64,000 nucleotides of DNA from Mesorhizobium liriopis. Its GTDB lineage: Bacteria; Pseudomonadota; Alphaproteobacteria; Rhizobiales; Rhizobiaceae. Every line of letters begins with the position of its first letter. Within the stretch, counting starts at the first letter, position 1. Below the pieces are notes generated by a model, which was not told the origin of the DNA, ran no database searches, and saw nothing but the letters and a program-made list of their open reading frames with translations. Location: the NCBI RefSeq assembly GCF_024053505.1, contig NZ_JAMXQS010000001.1:124001-188000 (forward strand), in the 5' to 3' direction. Positions 45,578-53,714 of this stretch are shown here, in pieces. A program made the position numbers and the translations under genes.

Positions 45578-45608
45578 AAAAAACCGGCCGCGAACAGTCG
45601 CAACCGGT
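45578..45608 (-). terminator. Attenuator terminator between SAM-II riboswitch and metZ
   Basis: On the minus strand an 11-bp stem (ACCGGTTGCGA with TCGCGGCCGGT, loop CTGT, two G-U pairs) is followed by TTTTTGTTTT. It sits between the riboswitch and the metZ start. Ligand binding upstream could therefore favour termination as well as act on translation. Confidence 0.85.
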
Positions 45609-45633
45609 CCAAAGGCCTGCTCGTGGCCACGGT

Positions 45634-45685
45634 CCTTTAGCGACTTGTTTAACGTGGCTGCAAGCCGACCGGCCAAATCACCACG
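45634..45685 (-). ncRNA. SAM-II riboswitch
   Basis: Minus-strand sequence shows the SAM-II consensus in order: P1 strand CGTGG, TGATTT, a GC-rich P2/loop region, CTTGCAG, P1 partner CCACG, TTAAAC, and the pseudoknot strand GCTAAAGG. SAM-II RNAs (metA motif) are found mainly in alphaproteobacteria upstream of metA, metX/metZ and metC-type genes and lower expression when S-adenosylmethionine is plentiful. It lies about 75 bases before metZ. Confidence 0.9.
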
Positions 45686-45774
45686 GGATAGGGATTGCTT
45701 AAGCCCTTCTTCGGCTTGGTGTCAACGGAACTGCACGTTAAAGCAGACGCAACACTAAACGGACGCCAGAGCAC

Positions 45775-46872
45775 TTGCGCCAGACCGGTATCCTTCCCGA
45801 CAGCGACATCGCCGGCCTTTTCGAGGCCGGCGCGATAACCGCTCCCCGTCCACTCGATCCCGACCAGATCCAGCCCGCGAGCCTCGACCTGCGCCTGGGC
45901 GAAACCGCCTTCCGTGTCCGCGCGAGCTTCCTGCCGGGCCCCAACAGCTCGGTCCAGAGCAAGCTCGAACGCCTGCAACTGCACGCCATCGACCTGCGCG
46001 AGGGCGCGGTGCTCGAAACCGGATGCGTTTATATCGTGCCGCTGCTCGAAGGGTTCGCGCTGCCCGACACGGTGTCGGCCTCCGCCAACCCGAAAAGCTC
46101 GACGGGCCGGCTCGATATCTTCACCCGTGTGATGGCCGACCATGCGCAGGAATTCGACAAGGTGCCGGCGGGCTACAGCGGCCCGCTCTATCTCGAGGTC
46201 AGCCCGCGCACCTTTCCGATCATCGCGCGTACCGGCTCGCGCCTGTCGCAGATCCGCTTCCGCCAGGGCCATTCCACGCTGAGCGGCACCGAATTGCAGA
46301 CACTCCACGCCGAGCACGCGCTGGTCGCCACTGAGGGCGCCAACATCTCGGGTGCGGGCATCGCGCTGTCCGTCGATCTCTTGGGGGAGGGGCCGAGCAA
46401 CATCGTCGGCTATCGCGGCAAGCACCACACCGGCCTGATCGATGTCGACAAACGCGCCGCGCAAGGTATCGGCGATTTCTGGGAACCGCTCTACCGCCAG
46501 GGTGCCGGCGAGCTCGTGCTCGACCCGGACGAGTTCTACATCCTCGTTTCACGCGAGGCCGTGCATGTCCCACCGCTCTACGCCGCCGAAATGACGCCTT
46601 TCGATCCGCTCGTGGGCGAGTTCCGCGTGCATTATGCCGGCTTCTTCGATCCCGGCTTCGGCCATTCTGCGGCGGGCGGTTCGGGCAGCCGCGCGGTGCT
46701 CGAAGTCCGCTCGCATGAGGTGCCCTTTATCCTCGAACACGGGCAGATCGTCGGCCGGCTCGTTTATGAGCACATGCTGGCTCAGCCGGCAAAACTCTAC
46801 GGCACCGATCTCGGCTCGAATTATCAGGCGCAAGGGCTGAAACTGTCCAAGCATTTTCGCGTCGGCGGCTGA
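45775..46872 (+). CDS. dcd: 2'-deoxycytidine 5'-triphosphate deaminase (alphaproteobacterial long type)
   Basis: 365 residues, the two-domain dUTPase/Dcd-fold version found in alphaproteobacteria rather than the ~190-residue enterobacterial Dcd. N-terminal MRQTGILPDSDIAGLF and PASLDLRLGETAFRV; SANPKSSTGRLDIFTRVMAD is the conserved nucleotide/catalytic loop, repeated in the second half as VGEFRVHYAGFFDPGFGH. It converts dCTP to dUTP for dTMP synthesis. TTG 45775 is the only start possible, since an in-frame stop lies 36 bases upstream. Divergent from metZ and its riboswitch. Confidence 0.9.
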   Translation: MRQTGILPDSDIAGLFEAGAITAPRPLDPDQIQPASLDLRLGETAFRVRASFLPGPNSSVQSKLERLQLHAIDLREGAVLETGCVYIVPLLEGFALPDTVSASANPKSSTGRLDIFTRVMADHAQEFDKVPAGYSGPLYLEVSPRTFPIIARTGSRLSQIRFRQGHSTLSGTELQTLHAEHALVATEGANISGAGIALSVDLLGEGPSNIVGYRGKHHTGLIDVDKRAAQGIGDFWEPLYRQGAGELVLDPDEFYILVSREAVHVPPLYAAEMTPFDPLVGEFRVHYAGFFDPGFGHSAAGGSGSRAVLEVRSHEVPFILEHGQIVGRLVYEHMLAQPAKLYGTDLGSNYQAQGLKLSKHFRVGG

Positions 46873-47048
46873 CATCGCGCCCAAGCGGAACAATTTTCTC
46901 CGAAGAGCGCTCAAGGCAGGATAAACGCGTCGTGGTCTGTTGTGGACTAGCTGGCCTGCATCTTGTCGGCAGGCTGGCCTTTCACCAGATTCCGGCCATC
47001 TTCAATAGCGGGCGAGTTCAAGCCCGCAAAGGATCAGGAAACGCCTCC

Positions 47049-47825
47049 ATGAAGTGGCTCAAGTCGCTCGTTCTCGCCGCCGGTGTCAGCGCCGCTCTCG
47101 CTTCCGCAGCCAGTGCCCAGAGCACCGATCTCGACAAGGTCAAGGCCGCCAATGCGCTCCGCATCGGCACCGAAGGCACCTACGCGCCCTTCACCTATCA
47201 TGACGCGTCCGGCGCGCTGGTCGGCTTCGATGTCGAGATCGGTCAGGAAGTCGCCAAGCGTCTGGGCGTCGAAGCCAAGTTCTTCGAAGGCAAGTGGGAT
47301 GGCCTGATCGCCGGCCTCGACGCCGACCGCTACGACGTCGTCATCAACCAGGTCGGCATCACCGATGCCCGCAAGCAGAAATACGATTTCTCCGAGCCCT
47401 ATATCGCGTCCAAGGCGGTCATCATCGTCAAGGCGGACGACAGTGAGATCACGAGCTTCGGTGCCCTCAAGGGCAAGCGCGCCGCGCAGTCGCTCACCAG
47501 CAACTACGGCAAGCTCGCCGAGAGCAACGGGGCCGAACTCGTTGCCACCGACGGCTTCGACCAGTCGATCCAGCTCGTGCTGCAGGGCCGTGCGGATGCA
47601 ACGCTGAACGACAGCCTGTCCTTCCTCGACTTTAAGAAGAAGCAGCCCAACGCGCCGGTGAAGATCGCAGCCCAGGAGGAGAATGCCAGCTATTCCGGCG
47701 TCATCCTCGCCAAGAACCAGCCGAATCTTCTCGCCGCCATCAACAAAGCCCTTGCGGAGATCAAGGCCGACGGCACCTACCAGAAAATCTCCGACAAGTA
47801 TTTTGGCGCCGACGTGTCGAAATAG
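47049..47825 (+). CDS. Polar amino acid (cystine-like) ABC transporter substrate-binding protein
   Basis: 258 residues. A signal peptide (KWLKSLVLAAGVSAALASAASAQ) precedes an SBP_bac_3 domain with LRIGTEGTYAPFTYHDASGALVGFDVEIGQEVAKRLG and VINQVGITDARKQKYDFSEPY. This matches the FliY/TcyA group for cystine and related polar amino acids, although ligand specificity is inferred. It starts a three-gene operon with a permease and an ATPase. ATG 47049 has AGGAAA 8 bases upstream; the longer frame upstream is not coding. Confidence 0.92.
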   Translation: MKWLKSLVLAAGVSAALASAASAQSTDLDKVKAANALRIGTEGTYAPFTYHDASGALVGFDVEIGQEVAKRLGVEAKFFEGKWDGLIAGLDADRYDVVINQVGITDARKQKYDFSEPYIASKAVIIVKADDSEITSFGALKGKRAAQSLTSNYGKLAESNGAELVATDGFDQSIQLVLQGRADATLNDSLSFLDFKKKQPNAPVKIAAQEENASYSGVILAKNQPNLLAAINKALAEIKADGTYQKISDKYFGADVSK

Positions 47826-47856
47826 GCGTTTTCGCAAAAGCTGGAGGAAAGGCTGA

Positions 47857-48537
47857 ATGCCATACTGGCTCCAGCTCATGTTGGACTCTCTCGGGCCGCT
47901 CCTTTGGGCGGCCCTTGTCTTCACCGCGCCCCTCACGCTGCTGTCTTTCGCGCTCGGGCTGGCGCTTGGCCTCGTCACCGCGCTTGTGCGCTTGTTCGCG
48001 CCATGGCCGCTGGTCGCGGTCGCGCGCTTCTATGTCTGGGTGATCCGCGGCACGCCGCTGCTGGTGCAGCTGTTCCTGATCTTCTACGGCCTGCCGAGCG
48101 TCGGCATCGTGCTCGACGCATTTCCGGCGGCGCTTATCGGCTTCACGCTCAATGTCGGCGCCTACACGTCCGAGATCATCCGCGCGGTGATCGCTTCCGT
48201 GCCGCGCGGGCAGTGGGAAGCCGCCTACTCCATCGGCATGTCGTGGACGCAGGCCATGCGCCGCACCATCCTGCCTCAGGCCGCGCGCACCGCCGTGCCG
48301 CCTTTGTCCAACACCTTCATTTCGCTGGTCAAGGACACGTCGCTGGCCGCCGCCGTCACCGTGCCGGAACTCTTCCAGCAGGCCCAGCGCATCGTGGCCG
48401 TCACCTATGAGCCGCTGATCCTCTATGTCGAGGCGGCCTTGATCTACCTCGTTCTGTCCTCCGTGCTCTCCTCGCTTCAGGTGCGGCTCGAAAAGCGGCT
48501 CAACCGCTATGGCGGGTTCTTGGAGGCGCGCGCATGA
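47857..48537 (+). CDS. Polar amino acid ABC transporter permease
   Basis: 226 residues, HisM/GlnP-type permease with the EAA loop PRGQWEAAYSIGMSWTQAMRRTILPQA, which docks the ATPase, and about five membrane helices. RGTPLLVQLFLIFYGLP is the characteristic N-terminal motif. Second gene of the operon; its stop overlaps the ATPase start by 4 bases (ATGA). Confidence 0.94.
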   Translation: MPYWLQLMLDSLGPLLWAALVFTAPLTLLSFALGLALGLVTALVRLFAPWPLVAVARFYVWVIRGTPLLVQLFLIFYGLPSVGIVLDAFPAALIGFTLNVGAYTSEIIRAVIASVPRGQWEAAYSIGMSWTQAMRRTILPQAARTAVPPLSNTFISLVKDTSLAAAVTVPELFQQAQRIVAVTYEPLILYVEAALIYLVLSSVLSSLQVRLEKRLNRYGGFLEARA

Positions 48538-49313
48538 TCGAACTGATCGACATCCAGAAGCGCTTCGGCGATCTGCACGTCCTGAAAGGCATCTCGCTGC
48601 AATTCGCCGAGGGCAGCGTCACCGCACTCGTCGGCCCCTCGGGCGGCGGCAAGTCCACGCTCCTGCGCTGCATCAATCTGCTCGAAGTTCCCACCTCCGG
48701 CACCGTCCGCATCGGGCAGGCCTCGGTCAGCTTCGAGCCCAACCGCAAGGTCGGCTGGAAGAGCATTCAGGCTCTGCGCCGCCAGACCGGCATGGTGTTC
48801 CAGAACTTCCAGCTCTTCCCGCACCGCACGGCGATCGAGAACGTCATGGAAGGGCTGGTCACCGTTCTGGGTTGGGACAAGCCCCGCGCCACGAAGCGCG
48901 CGACCGAGCTTCTGGAACGCGTCGGCCTCGCGCAAAAGGCCGATGCCTGGCCGGCCACGCTTTCGGGCGGCCAGCAGCAGCGTGTGGCGATTGCTCGCGC
49001 GCTCGCGCCGTCCCCGCGCGTCCTGCTTTGCGACGAGCCCACTTCTGCACTCGACCCGGAACTCGCGGAAGAGGTGGTGGACGTGCTCGCCGGTCTCGCC
49101 CGTGAAGGCACCACCATGGTGATGGCGACCCACGATTTGCGCCTCGCCTCCCGCATCGCGCAGGAGGTTGTGTTCCTCGACGGCGGCGTGGTCGCCGAGA
49201 AGGGCCCGGCGCGCGACGTGTTCAAGGACCCGAAGGCCGAGCGCACCAGGCGCTTTCTGGCGTCGCTCCAGGCCGTCAGCAAGGCGAACGAGGCTGACGG
49301 CTCTGGCGTGTAA
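48534..49313 (+). CDS. Polar amino acid ABC transporter ATP-binding protein
   Basis: 259 residues. Walker A GPSGGGKSTLL (about 34-44), Q-loop MVFQNFQLFPH, signature LSGGQQQRVAIARAL, Walker B VLLCDEPTSALDPEL, and the switch His in MATHDLRLA. It has the HisP/GlnQ architecture and pairs with the upstream permease. A hairpin that acts as terminator on both strands follows (49324). Confidence 0.95.
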   Translation: MIELIDIQKRFGDLHVLKGISLQFAEGSVTALVGPSGGGKSTLLRCINLLEVPTSGTVRIGQASVSFEPNRKVGWKSIQALRRQTGMVFQNFQLFPHRTAIENVMEGLVTVLGWDKPRATKRATELLERVGLAQKADAWPATLSGGQQQRVAIARALAPSPRVLLCDEPTSALDPELAEEVVDVLAGLAREGTTMVMATHDLRLASRIAQEVVFLDGGVVAEKGPARDVFKDPKAERTRRFLASLQAVSKANEADGSGV

Positions 49314-49323
49314 CCGGTAAAAA

Positions 49324-49345
49324 GCGGCCCTCAGGCCGCCTTCTT
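49324..49345. terminator. Bidirectional terminator between ABC operon and minCDE
   Basis: GCGGCC-CTCA-GGCCGC (49324-49339) has a T-rich run on the plus side (CTTCTTTTCCTTTTT) and TTTTT on the minus side. It overlaps the last codons of minE and ends both convergent operons. Confidence 0.75.
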
Positions 49346-49603
49346 TTCCTTTTTCAGCCCGCCATTCGGGACCTCGATGTCGATCTCGAGCGTGGAGACG
49401 CGTTCGCCGCGGTCCATGGCGATCTTCACCTTGTCCTCGTCAACCGCCACATGCTTGGCGATGACGGCCATGATCTCCTCGCGGAGTGCGGCCACGAGGT
49501 CGGGCTGGTCACGGTTCTTGCGCTCGTAAGCGAGCAGGAGTTGCAGTCGCTCGCGCGCCTCGTCGGCGCTGCCCCGGCGCTTGAAGAGTTCGAGCAGTTT
49601 CAT
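49331..49603 (-). CDS. minE: Cell division topological specificity factor MinE
   Basis: 90 residues. [28 protein letters not shown] is the conserved N-terminal MinD-binding part with the membrane-targeting helix, and [26 protein letters not shown] is the C-terminal topological domain. It stimulates MinD ATPase to drive oscillation. The start overlaps the minD stop by 4 bases. The Lys/Ala-rich tail KKEKKAA overlaps the terminator. Confidence 0.96.
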   Translation of the reverse strand: MKLLELFKRRGSADEARERLQLLLAYERKNRDQPDLVAALREEIMAVIAKHVAVDEDKVKIAMDRGERVSTLEIDIEVPNGGLKKEKKAA

Positions 49604-50418
49604 GCGGCCTTCCTTCCGAGAATGCGGTCGAGGAAACCCTTCTTTTCGACGGTGGGAAGCGCCACCGGCAGCTTCTCGCCGAGCAAACGGCGCGCAGCCT
49701 CCACATAGGCCTTGGCGGCCACATTGGTCGGCTCGTGCAGCGTCACCGGCGAACCCACGTTGGAAGCGCGCAACACGCCCTGGTTCTCGGGGATGATGCC
49801 GAGCAGAGGCGTGGACAGGATCTCGAGCACGTCCTCGATGCTCAGCATCTCGCCGCGCGCGGCGCGCGCCGCGTCATAGCGGGTGACGAGGATGTGCTTG
49901 TTGATGGTCTCGCCCTTTTCGGCCTTCACGGTCTTGGCGTCGAGCAGGCCGATGATGCGATCCGAGTCGCGCACCGATGAGACTTCCGGATTGGTGACGA
50001 TCACGGCCTCATCGGCGAAGCGCATGGCGAGCTGTGCGCCGCGCTCGATGCCGGCGGGGCTGTCACAGATCACATAGTCGAACTTCTCGCGCAGGGCTGC
50101 GATCACGCGGCCCACGCCTTCCTCCGTCAGCGCGTCCTTGTCGCGCGTCTGCGAGGCGGGCAGCAGGAACAGCGAGTTGATGCGCTTGTCGCGGATCAGC
50201 GCCTGGGAAAGCTTGGCATTTTCCTGCGCGACATTCACGAGGTCGAACACCACGCGGCGCTCGGCGCCCATCACGAGGTCGAGGTTGCGCAGGCCGACGT
50301 CGAAGTCGATCAGCACCACATTCTTGCCCGTCTGCGCGAGCGCTGCACCTAGCGAGGCGGTAGAGGTCGTCTTGCCGACGCCTCCCTTGCCTGATGTGAC
50401 GACTATGACCTTGCCCAT
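49600..50418 (-). CDS. minD: Septum site-determining ATPase MinD
   Basis: 272 residues, ParA/MinD ATPase. The deviant Walker [17 protein letters not shown] (about 8-23) has the signature Lys; [16 protein letters not shown] and [15 protein letters not shown] follow. The C-terminal amphipathic membrane-targeting helix is [14 protein letters not shown]. Together with MinC and MinE it places the septum at midcell. The gene lies 21 bases after minC in the same operon. Confidence 0.97.
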   Translation of the reverse strand: MGKVIVVTSGKGGVGKTTSTASLGAALAQTGKNVVLIDFDVGLRNLDLVMGAERRVVFDLVNVAQENAKLSQALIRDKRINSLFLLPASQTRDKDALTEEGVGRVIAALREKFDYVICDSPAGIERGAQLAMRFADEAVIVTNPEVSSVRDSDRIIGLLDAKTVKAEKGETINKHILVTRYDAARAARGEMLSIEDVLEILSTPLLGIIPENQGVLRASNVGSPVTLHEPTNVAAKAYVEAARRLLGEKLPVALPTVEKKGFLDRILGRKAA

Positions 50419-50439
50419 AATCTCTGTTCTCCGATTCCG

Positions 50440-51213
50440 TCAGTTGAGGGCCGCGACCTGGACCACGCCGTCTTCCAGGAAGGCCTGTATGGGTTTGCCG
50501 CGCGATGAAGGTTCCATGTCGTCGGCCGTGCGGTAGCAGCCGTCGACGGCAAGAAGTTCCGCCTCGTTCTTGCGGCAGAAGATGCGCGCGTCCGGGTTAC
50601 CCATGGCGCCTGCGAAGACGCGGCCACGCAGCGTGCCATAGACATGCACCGAACCGCCCGCGATGATCTCGGAGCCCGAGCCCACCGCGCCGATGACGAT
50701 CACGTCGCCCTCGGGCTGGAAGATCGACTGGCCCGAACGCACGGGCGAGCGGATGATGAGCGACGGGGTGGATTTGGCTTCCACCACAGGCAGCACCGGC
50801 TCCACCACGACTTCCGCGTCAGCCTTGTCCTCGGCCTCGGCCGCCTTCTCCTCGGGCTGCTCCTCCTCGACCACGGTGGCCTTGGCGCCCACCAGAAGCG
50901 GCGGCAGGTCGGGATCGAGCCCTTCCATGTTCTCGGCCTGAATGGCGTAGACGCGGATGCCGCGATCGGCCAGCTGCGAAACGAGCTTGCGCACCTCGCT
51001 CAGCCGCGGCTTGAGAACCGTCAGATCGAGCACCACCGGGCGGCCTGCAAAGAAGCCGGGCGAACTCGCCGTCCAGTTGTCGAGCTCCTTCCACCAGTCC
51101 TTGAGCGGCGCTTCGGGAGCCAGCGCAAAGGCGAAGAACGAGCGCGCGCGAAAGCGGATGGTCTTCTTCGGGCTCGGCACCACCGGCGCTTCAGTCTGCT
51201 CTTCGCTGCTCAC
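50440..51213 (-). CDS. minC: Septum site-determining protein MinC
   Basis: 257 residues. The N-terminal FtsZ-inhibiting domain begins IRFRARSFFAFALAPEAPLKDWW. An acidic Ala/Glu/Val-rich linker (about 115-150) joins it to the C-terminal beta-helix with SGQSIFQPEGDVIVIGAVGSGSEIIAGGSVHVYGTLRGRVFAG, the MinD-binding and dimerisation domain. First gene of minCDE. A CtrA-like motif lies 43 bases upstream. Confidence 0.96.
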   Translation of the reverse strand: MSSEEQTEAPVVPSPKKTIRFRARSFFAFALAPEAPLKDWWKELDNWTASSPGFFAGRPVVLDLTVLKPRLSEVRKLVSQLADRGIRVYAIQAENMEGLDPDLPPLLVGAKATVVEEEQPEEKAAEAEDKADAEVVVEPVLPVVEAKSTPSLIIRSPVRSGQSIFQPEGDVIVIGAVGSGSEIIAGGSVHVYGTLRGRVFAGAMGNPDARIFCRKNEAELLAVDGCYRTADDMEPSSRGKPIQAFLEDGVVQVAALN

Positions 51214-51255
51214 GGACCACGATTCCTAACGATTCACTCGCGACAGATTTCGCGG

Positions 51256-51270
51256 TTAATGAACCGTAAA
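51256..51270 (-). promoter_or_regulatory. CtrA-like binding motif upstream of minC
   Basis: On the minus strand the sequence reads TTTA-CGGTTCA-TTAA followed by CC, one base from the TTAA-N7-TTAA(C) CtrA consensus. It ends 43 bases before minC. minCDE is reported as CtrA-controlled in Sinorhizobium meliloti, which supports the call; the match here is by eye. Confidence 0.45.
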
Positions 51271-51370
51271 AGGCATGCGCGAGGCTGGAGGCGCGAAAGG
51301 TTCCGCCCAGCGCGCGACTTTTTCGATCTTCGAGTTGAGGCGAAACCGTGTGCGCAAAAGCGTGCTTCAG

Positions 51371-51399
51371 AAAAACGAAAGGGCTGCCAAAGGCAGCCC
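51371..51399 (-). terminator. Intrinsic terminator after the Arg-rich secreted protein gene
   Basis: Minus strand: GGGCTGCC-TTT-GGCAGCCC, an 8-bp perfect stem, then TTTCGTTTTT. It lies about 48 bases after the stop of the gene at 51447-51761. Confidence 0.85.
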
Positions 51400-51446
51400 C
51401 TGCGCGTAAGCTTCGGTTTTCCCGCCCAAGCGAGGGCGTGTCGGGG

Positions 51447-51761
51447 TCAGCGGCGGCAAACGCGCACGCGCTCCCTTACCAGACGGCCGCTTCTGGTTTC
51501 ATAGCGACGGGTCTCGTAGCGGCAGACCTCGCGGTCACGGCGACGTTCCGCGCGGATGCGGCGCTCTTCGCGATGGTGCCGGCGCCATTCGCGCTCACGG
51601 CGGCTTTCGCGGTAATCGCGGCGATGATGGCGGTAGTCACGGTCACGAACGCGCACACCGCCCTCGTCGATGATGACCGACTGTGCGGATGCCGTCGTCA
51701 CGACGTTTGGCACCGTGAACGAGCCCAGCGCGATCGCGACCGCCAACAGGATATTCTTCAT
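51447..51761 (-). CDS. Secreted Arg-rich hypothetical protein
   Basis: 104 residues. A signal peptide (MKNILLAVAIALGSFTVPNVVTTASAQ) is followed by a mature part extremely rich in Arg, His, Glu and Tyr (RDYRHHRRDYRESRRER...), with two Cys (REVCRYE and VRVCRR) that may form a disulfide. Similar small basic periplasmic proteins are common in rhizobia without a known function. ATG 51761 has GAGAGG just upstream. Terminator downstream. Confidence 0.7.
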   Translation of the reverse strand: MKNILLAVAIALGSFTVPNVVTTASAQSVIIDEGGVRVRDRDYRHHRRDYRESRREREWRRHHREERRIRAERRRDREVCRYETRRYETRSGRLVRERVRVCRR

Positions 51762-51907
51762 TAAAGCCTCTCCAGATGAGTCCATCCCTACGGGCTCGCA
51801 AACAACCGAGAGCACCGGGAGTTCCCTCAACACCCCGCGCCGATGCGAAAATGGTTACGGCAATTCGACCGTGATGCCGTGATCAGATGCTGAGCTAGGA
51901 GAGGGGC

Positions 51908-51981
51908 TGGAGCGGGTAGCGGGAATCGAACCCGCGCGTTCAGCTTGGGAAGCTGACAGGCTACCATTACATCATACCCGC
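51908..51981 (-). tRNA. tRNA-Gly (CCC)
   Basis: Minus-strand cloverleaf: acceptor GCGGGTA/TACCCGC, anticodon stem TCAGC/GCTGA with loop TTCCCAA (anticodon CCC, reads GGG), T-arm GCGGGTTCGATTCCCGC, and encoded CCA. 74 bases including CCA. Confidence 0.96.
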
Positions 51982-52122
51982 GCGGGCGACTCCCTAGCAT
52001 GCGGTGAGGCCTCAGCGGAAGAGGGATGCAGAGCCTTCGCAGCTGCGAGATGCTGTTAGCCTTTCATTCACCCTATCCCGCTTACCTTCCCACACCCGAC
52101 CCCTTACGAAGGAAGCCATTCC

Positions 52123-52350
52123 ATGACGCATCTCGACCGCGAAGCCGCCATCCGCGCCCGCGCGCATCAGATCTGGGAAGACAGCGGCCGCGCCGAGGGG
52201 CAGGCCGAACTGCACTGGAACGCCGCCGAGCGCGAACTGAACGATGCGGCTGCGCTCGCGCAGGCGCATGTCACGCTCGCCGCGGTGTCGAAGAAAGCAC
52301 TCGCCAAGAAGGGCAAAGCGAACAACGCCCGCAAGAGCAAGGCTGCCTGA
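52123..52350 (+). CDS. DUF2934 domain-containing protein
   Basis: 75 residues. The DUF2934 motif REAAIRARAHQIWEDSGRAEGQAELHWNAAERELND covers residues 6-41 and is followed by an Ala/Lys-rich tail (SKKALAKKGKANNARKSKAA), a likely nucleic-acid-contacting or disordered end. Function of the family is unknown. Confidence 0.85.
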   Translation: MTHLDREAAIRARAHQIWEDSGRAEGQAELHWNAAERELNDAAALAQAHVTLAAVSKKALAKKGKANNARKSKAA

Positions 52351-52403
52351 CGCTGAATGGCGCGCGCTTGCAACGGCGCGCCCCGTTTCATATCTCGACG
52401 CCC

Positions 52404-52694
52404 ATGAGCGAGCAGTCCCGAACCTCTTCCCGCGGCGGCCTCACGCGGTTCCTTGGCGACACGCCCCTGCGCGTGCTGGTCAAGCTTCTCGTCGTGTCCG
52501 TGCTGGTCGGCATGGTCATGAACTTCTTCGGCTGGAACCCGCGCGATATCCTATGGGCGGTCGAGGATGCCGTGCGCGATATCTGGAACATGGGTTTCCG
52601 CGCCTTCGACAACGTCGTCGGCTACCTGCTGCTCGGCGCGGCCGTCGTCGTACCGGCCTTCATCCTCATCCGCCTCGCCAGCTATCGTCGCTAA
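52404..52694 (+). CDS. DUF6460 integral membrane protein
   Basis: 96 residues with two membrane helices (VLVKLLVVSVLVGMVMNFFG, about 24-43, and VVGYLLLGAAVVVPAFILIRLA, about 71-92) separated by NPRDILWAVEDAVRDIWNMG. This matches the small alphaproteobacterial DUF6460 family. Role unknown. It lies 53 bases after the DUF2934 gene. Confidence 0.75.
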   Translation: MSEQSRTSSRGGLTRFLGDTPLRVLVKLLVVSVLVGMVMNFFGWNPRDILWAVEDAVRDIWNMGFRAFDNVVGYLLLGAAVVVPAFILIRLASYRR

Positions 52695-52780
52695 GACCCT
52701 GATGGGACTCGTCGAACGCGTTGCACCGCAGGCAGCGCGTAAGGCGCGAACCTGAATCGAAAGCTGAAGCCCTTCACCCG

Positions 52781-53683
52781 TCACGCGAAGCGCGCGGCGG
52801 TCTCGAACAGGATCGCGTGGCGCTTGGCGATGGCACCTACATCCGCGCCGTAACCCCCGCCGATCACCCCACAGAGCGGCAGTCCGCGCTCGCGAAAGAA
52901 GCCGATCACCATCTCCTCGCGCGCGCGCAAGCCATCGTCCGACAGCGCCAGCCGCCCGAGCTTGTCGTCGCGATGCGGATCGACGCCCGCATTGAAGAAG
53001 ACGAGATCGAACCGCCGCTCCTCGACCAGTTGTGGCAGCAGATCGCGCAGCATCGCGAGATAGGCCTCGTCCTCCATCCCGTCCGGCAAGCCCACATCGA
53101 GCGAGGAGGGCACTTTTCGCACCGGATAGTTCTTCTCGGCATGCACCGAAAGTGTGAACACGCGTGGCTCGTCACGCAGGATATCCGCCGTGCCGTCCCC
53201 CTGATGCACGTCGAGATCCACCACCAGCACGTTACGCAACGAGCCTTCGTCCAGAAGAGGAAGTGCCGCCACCGCCACGTCGTTGAAGGTGCAGAAGCCC
53301 GCCCCATGCGCCCGCCGCGCATGGTGGCTGCCGCCTGCCGCATTGCAGGCGATGCCATGTTCCAGCGCCAGCCGCGCCGCCATCACCGTGCCGCTCGTCG
53401 CCAGTTGCGCGCGAAGCGAAACGCGCTCGGAAACCGGAAAACCGATCTCCCGCTCGATCTTCGGATCGACCGCGTAATCCAGCACCTGCCGCACATAGCC
53501 GGCATCATGCGCCCGCGCGAGCATCGCGAAATCCGGCAGAGCCGGCTCGTAGTCCGACCCGTTCCCGATCAGGCCGCGCACAATCAACTCCTCGCGCAAC
53601 AGCCGGTACTTGCTCATCGGAAAGCGGTGCTCCGGCGGAAAGCTGGCATCGTAGAGCGCGTGGGAAACAACGGGCAAAGGCAT
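52781..53683 (-). CDS. Histone deacetylase family (HDAC-like) amidohydrolase
   Basis: 300 residues, arginase/deacetylase fold. Zinc and charge-relay motifs: GGSHHARRAHGAGFCTFNDVAVAA (double His and Phe/Asn), VLVVDLDVHQGDGTADIL (Asp/His zinc ligands), FNAGVDPHRDD with the second Asp ligand, and GGGYGADV. Bacterial members deacetylate small molecules such as acetylpolyamines, or act on acylated proteins. ATG 53683 (MPLPVVSHALYDASFP) is the natural start; in-frame sequence upstream is antisense to pyrD and atypical. Confidence 0.92.
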   Translation of the reverse strand: MPLPVVSHALYDASFPPEHRFPMSKYRLLREELIVRGLIGNGSDYEPALPDFAMLARAHDAGYVRQVLDYAVDPKIEREIGFPVSERVSLRAQLATSGTVMAARLALEHGIACNAAGGSHHARRAHGAGFCTFNDVAVAALPLLDEGSLRNVLVVDLDVHQGDGTADILRDEPRVFTLSVHAEKNYPVRKVPSSLDVGLPDGMEDEAYLAMLRDLLPQLVEERRFDLVFFNAGVDPHRDDKLGRLALSDDGLRAREEMVIGFFRERGLPLCGVIGGGYGADVGAIAKRHAILFETAARFA

Positions 53684-53714
53684 CGCGCCAAAACCTAGCG
53701 CGATGTGGCCAAAC

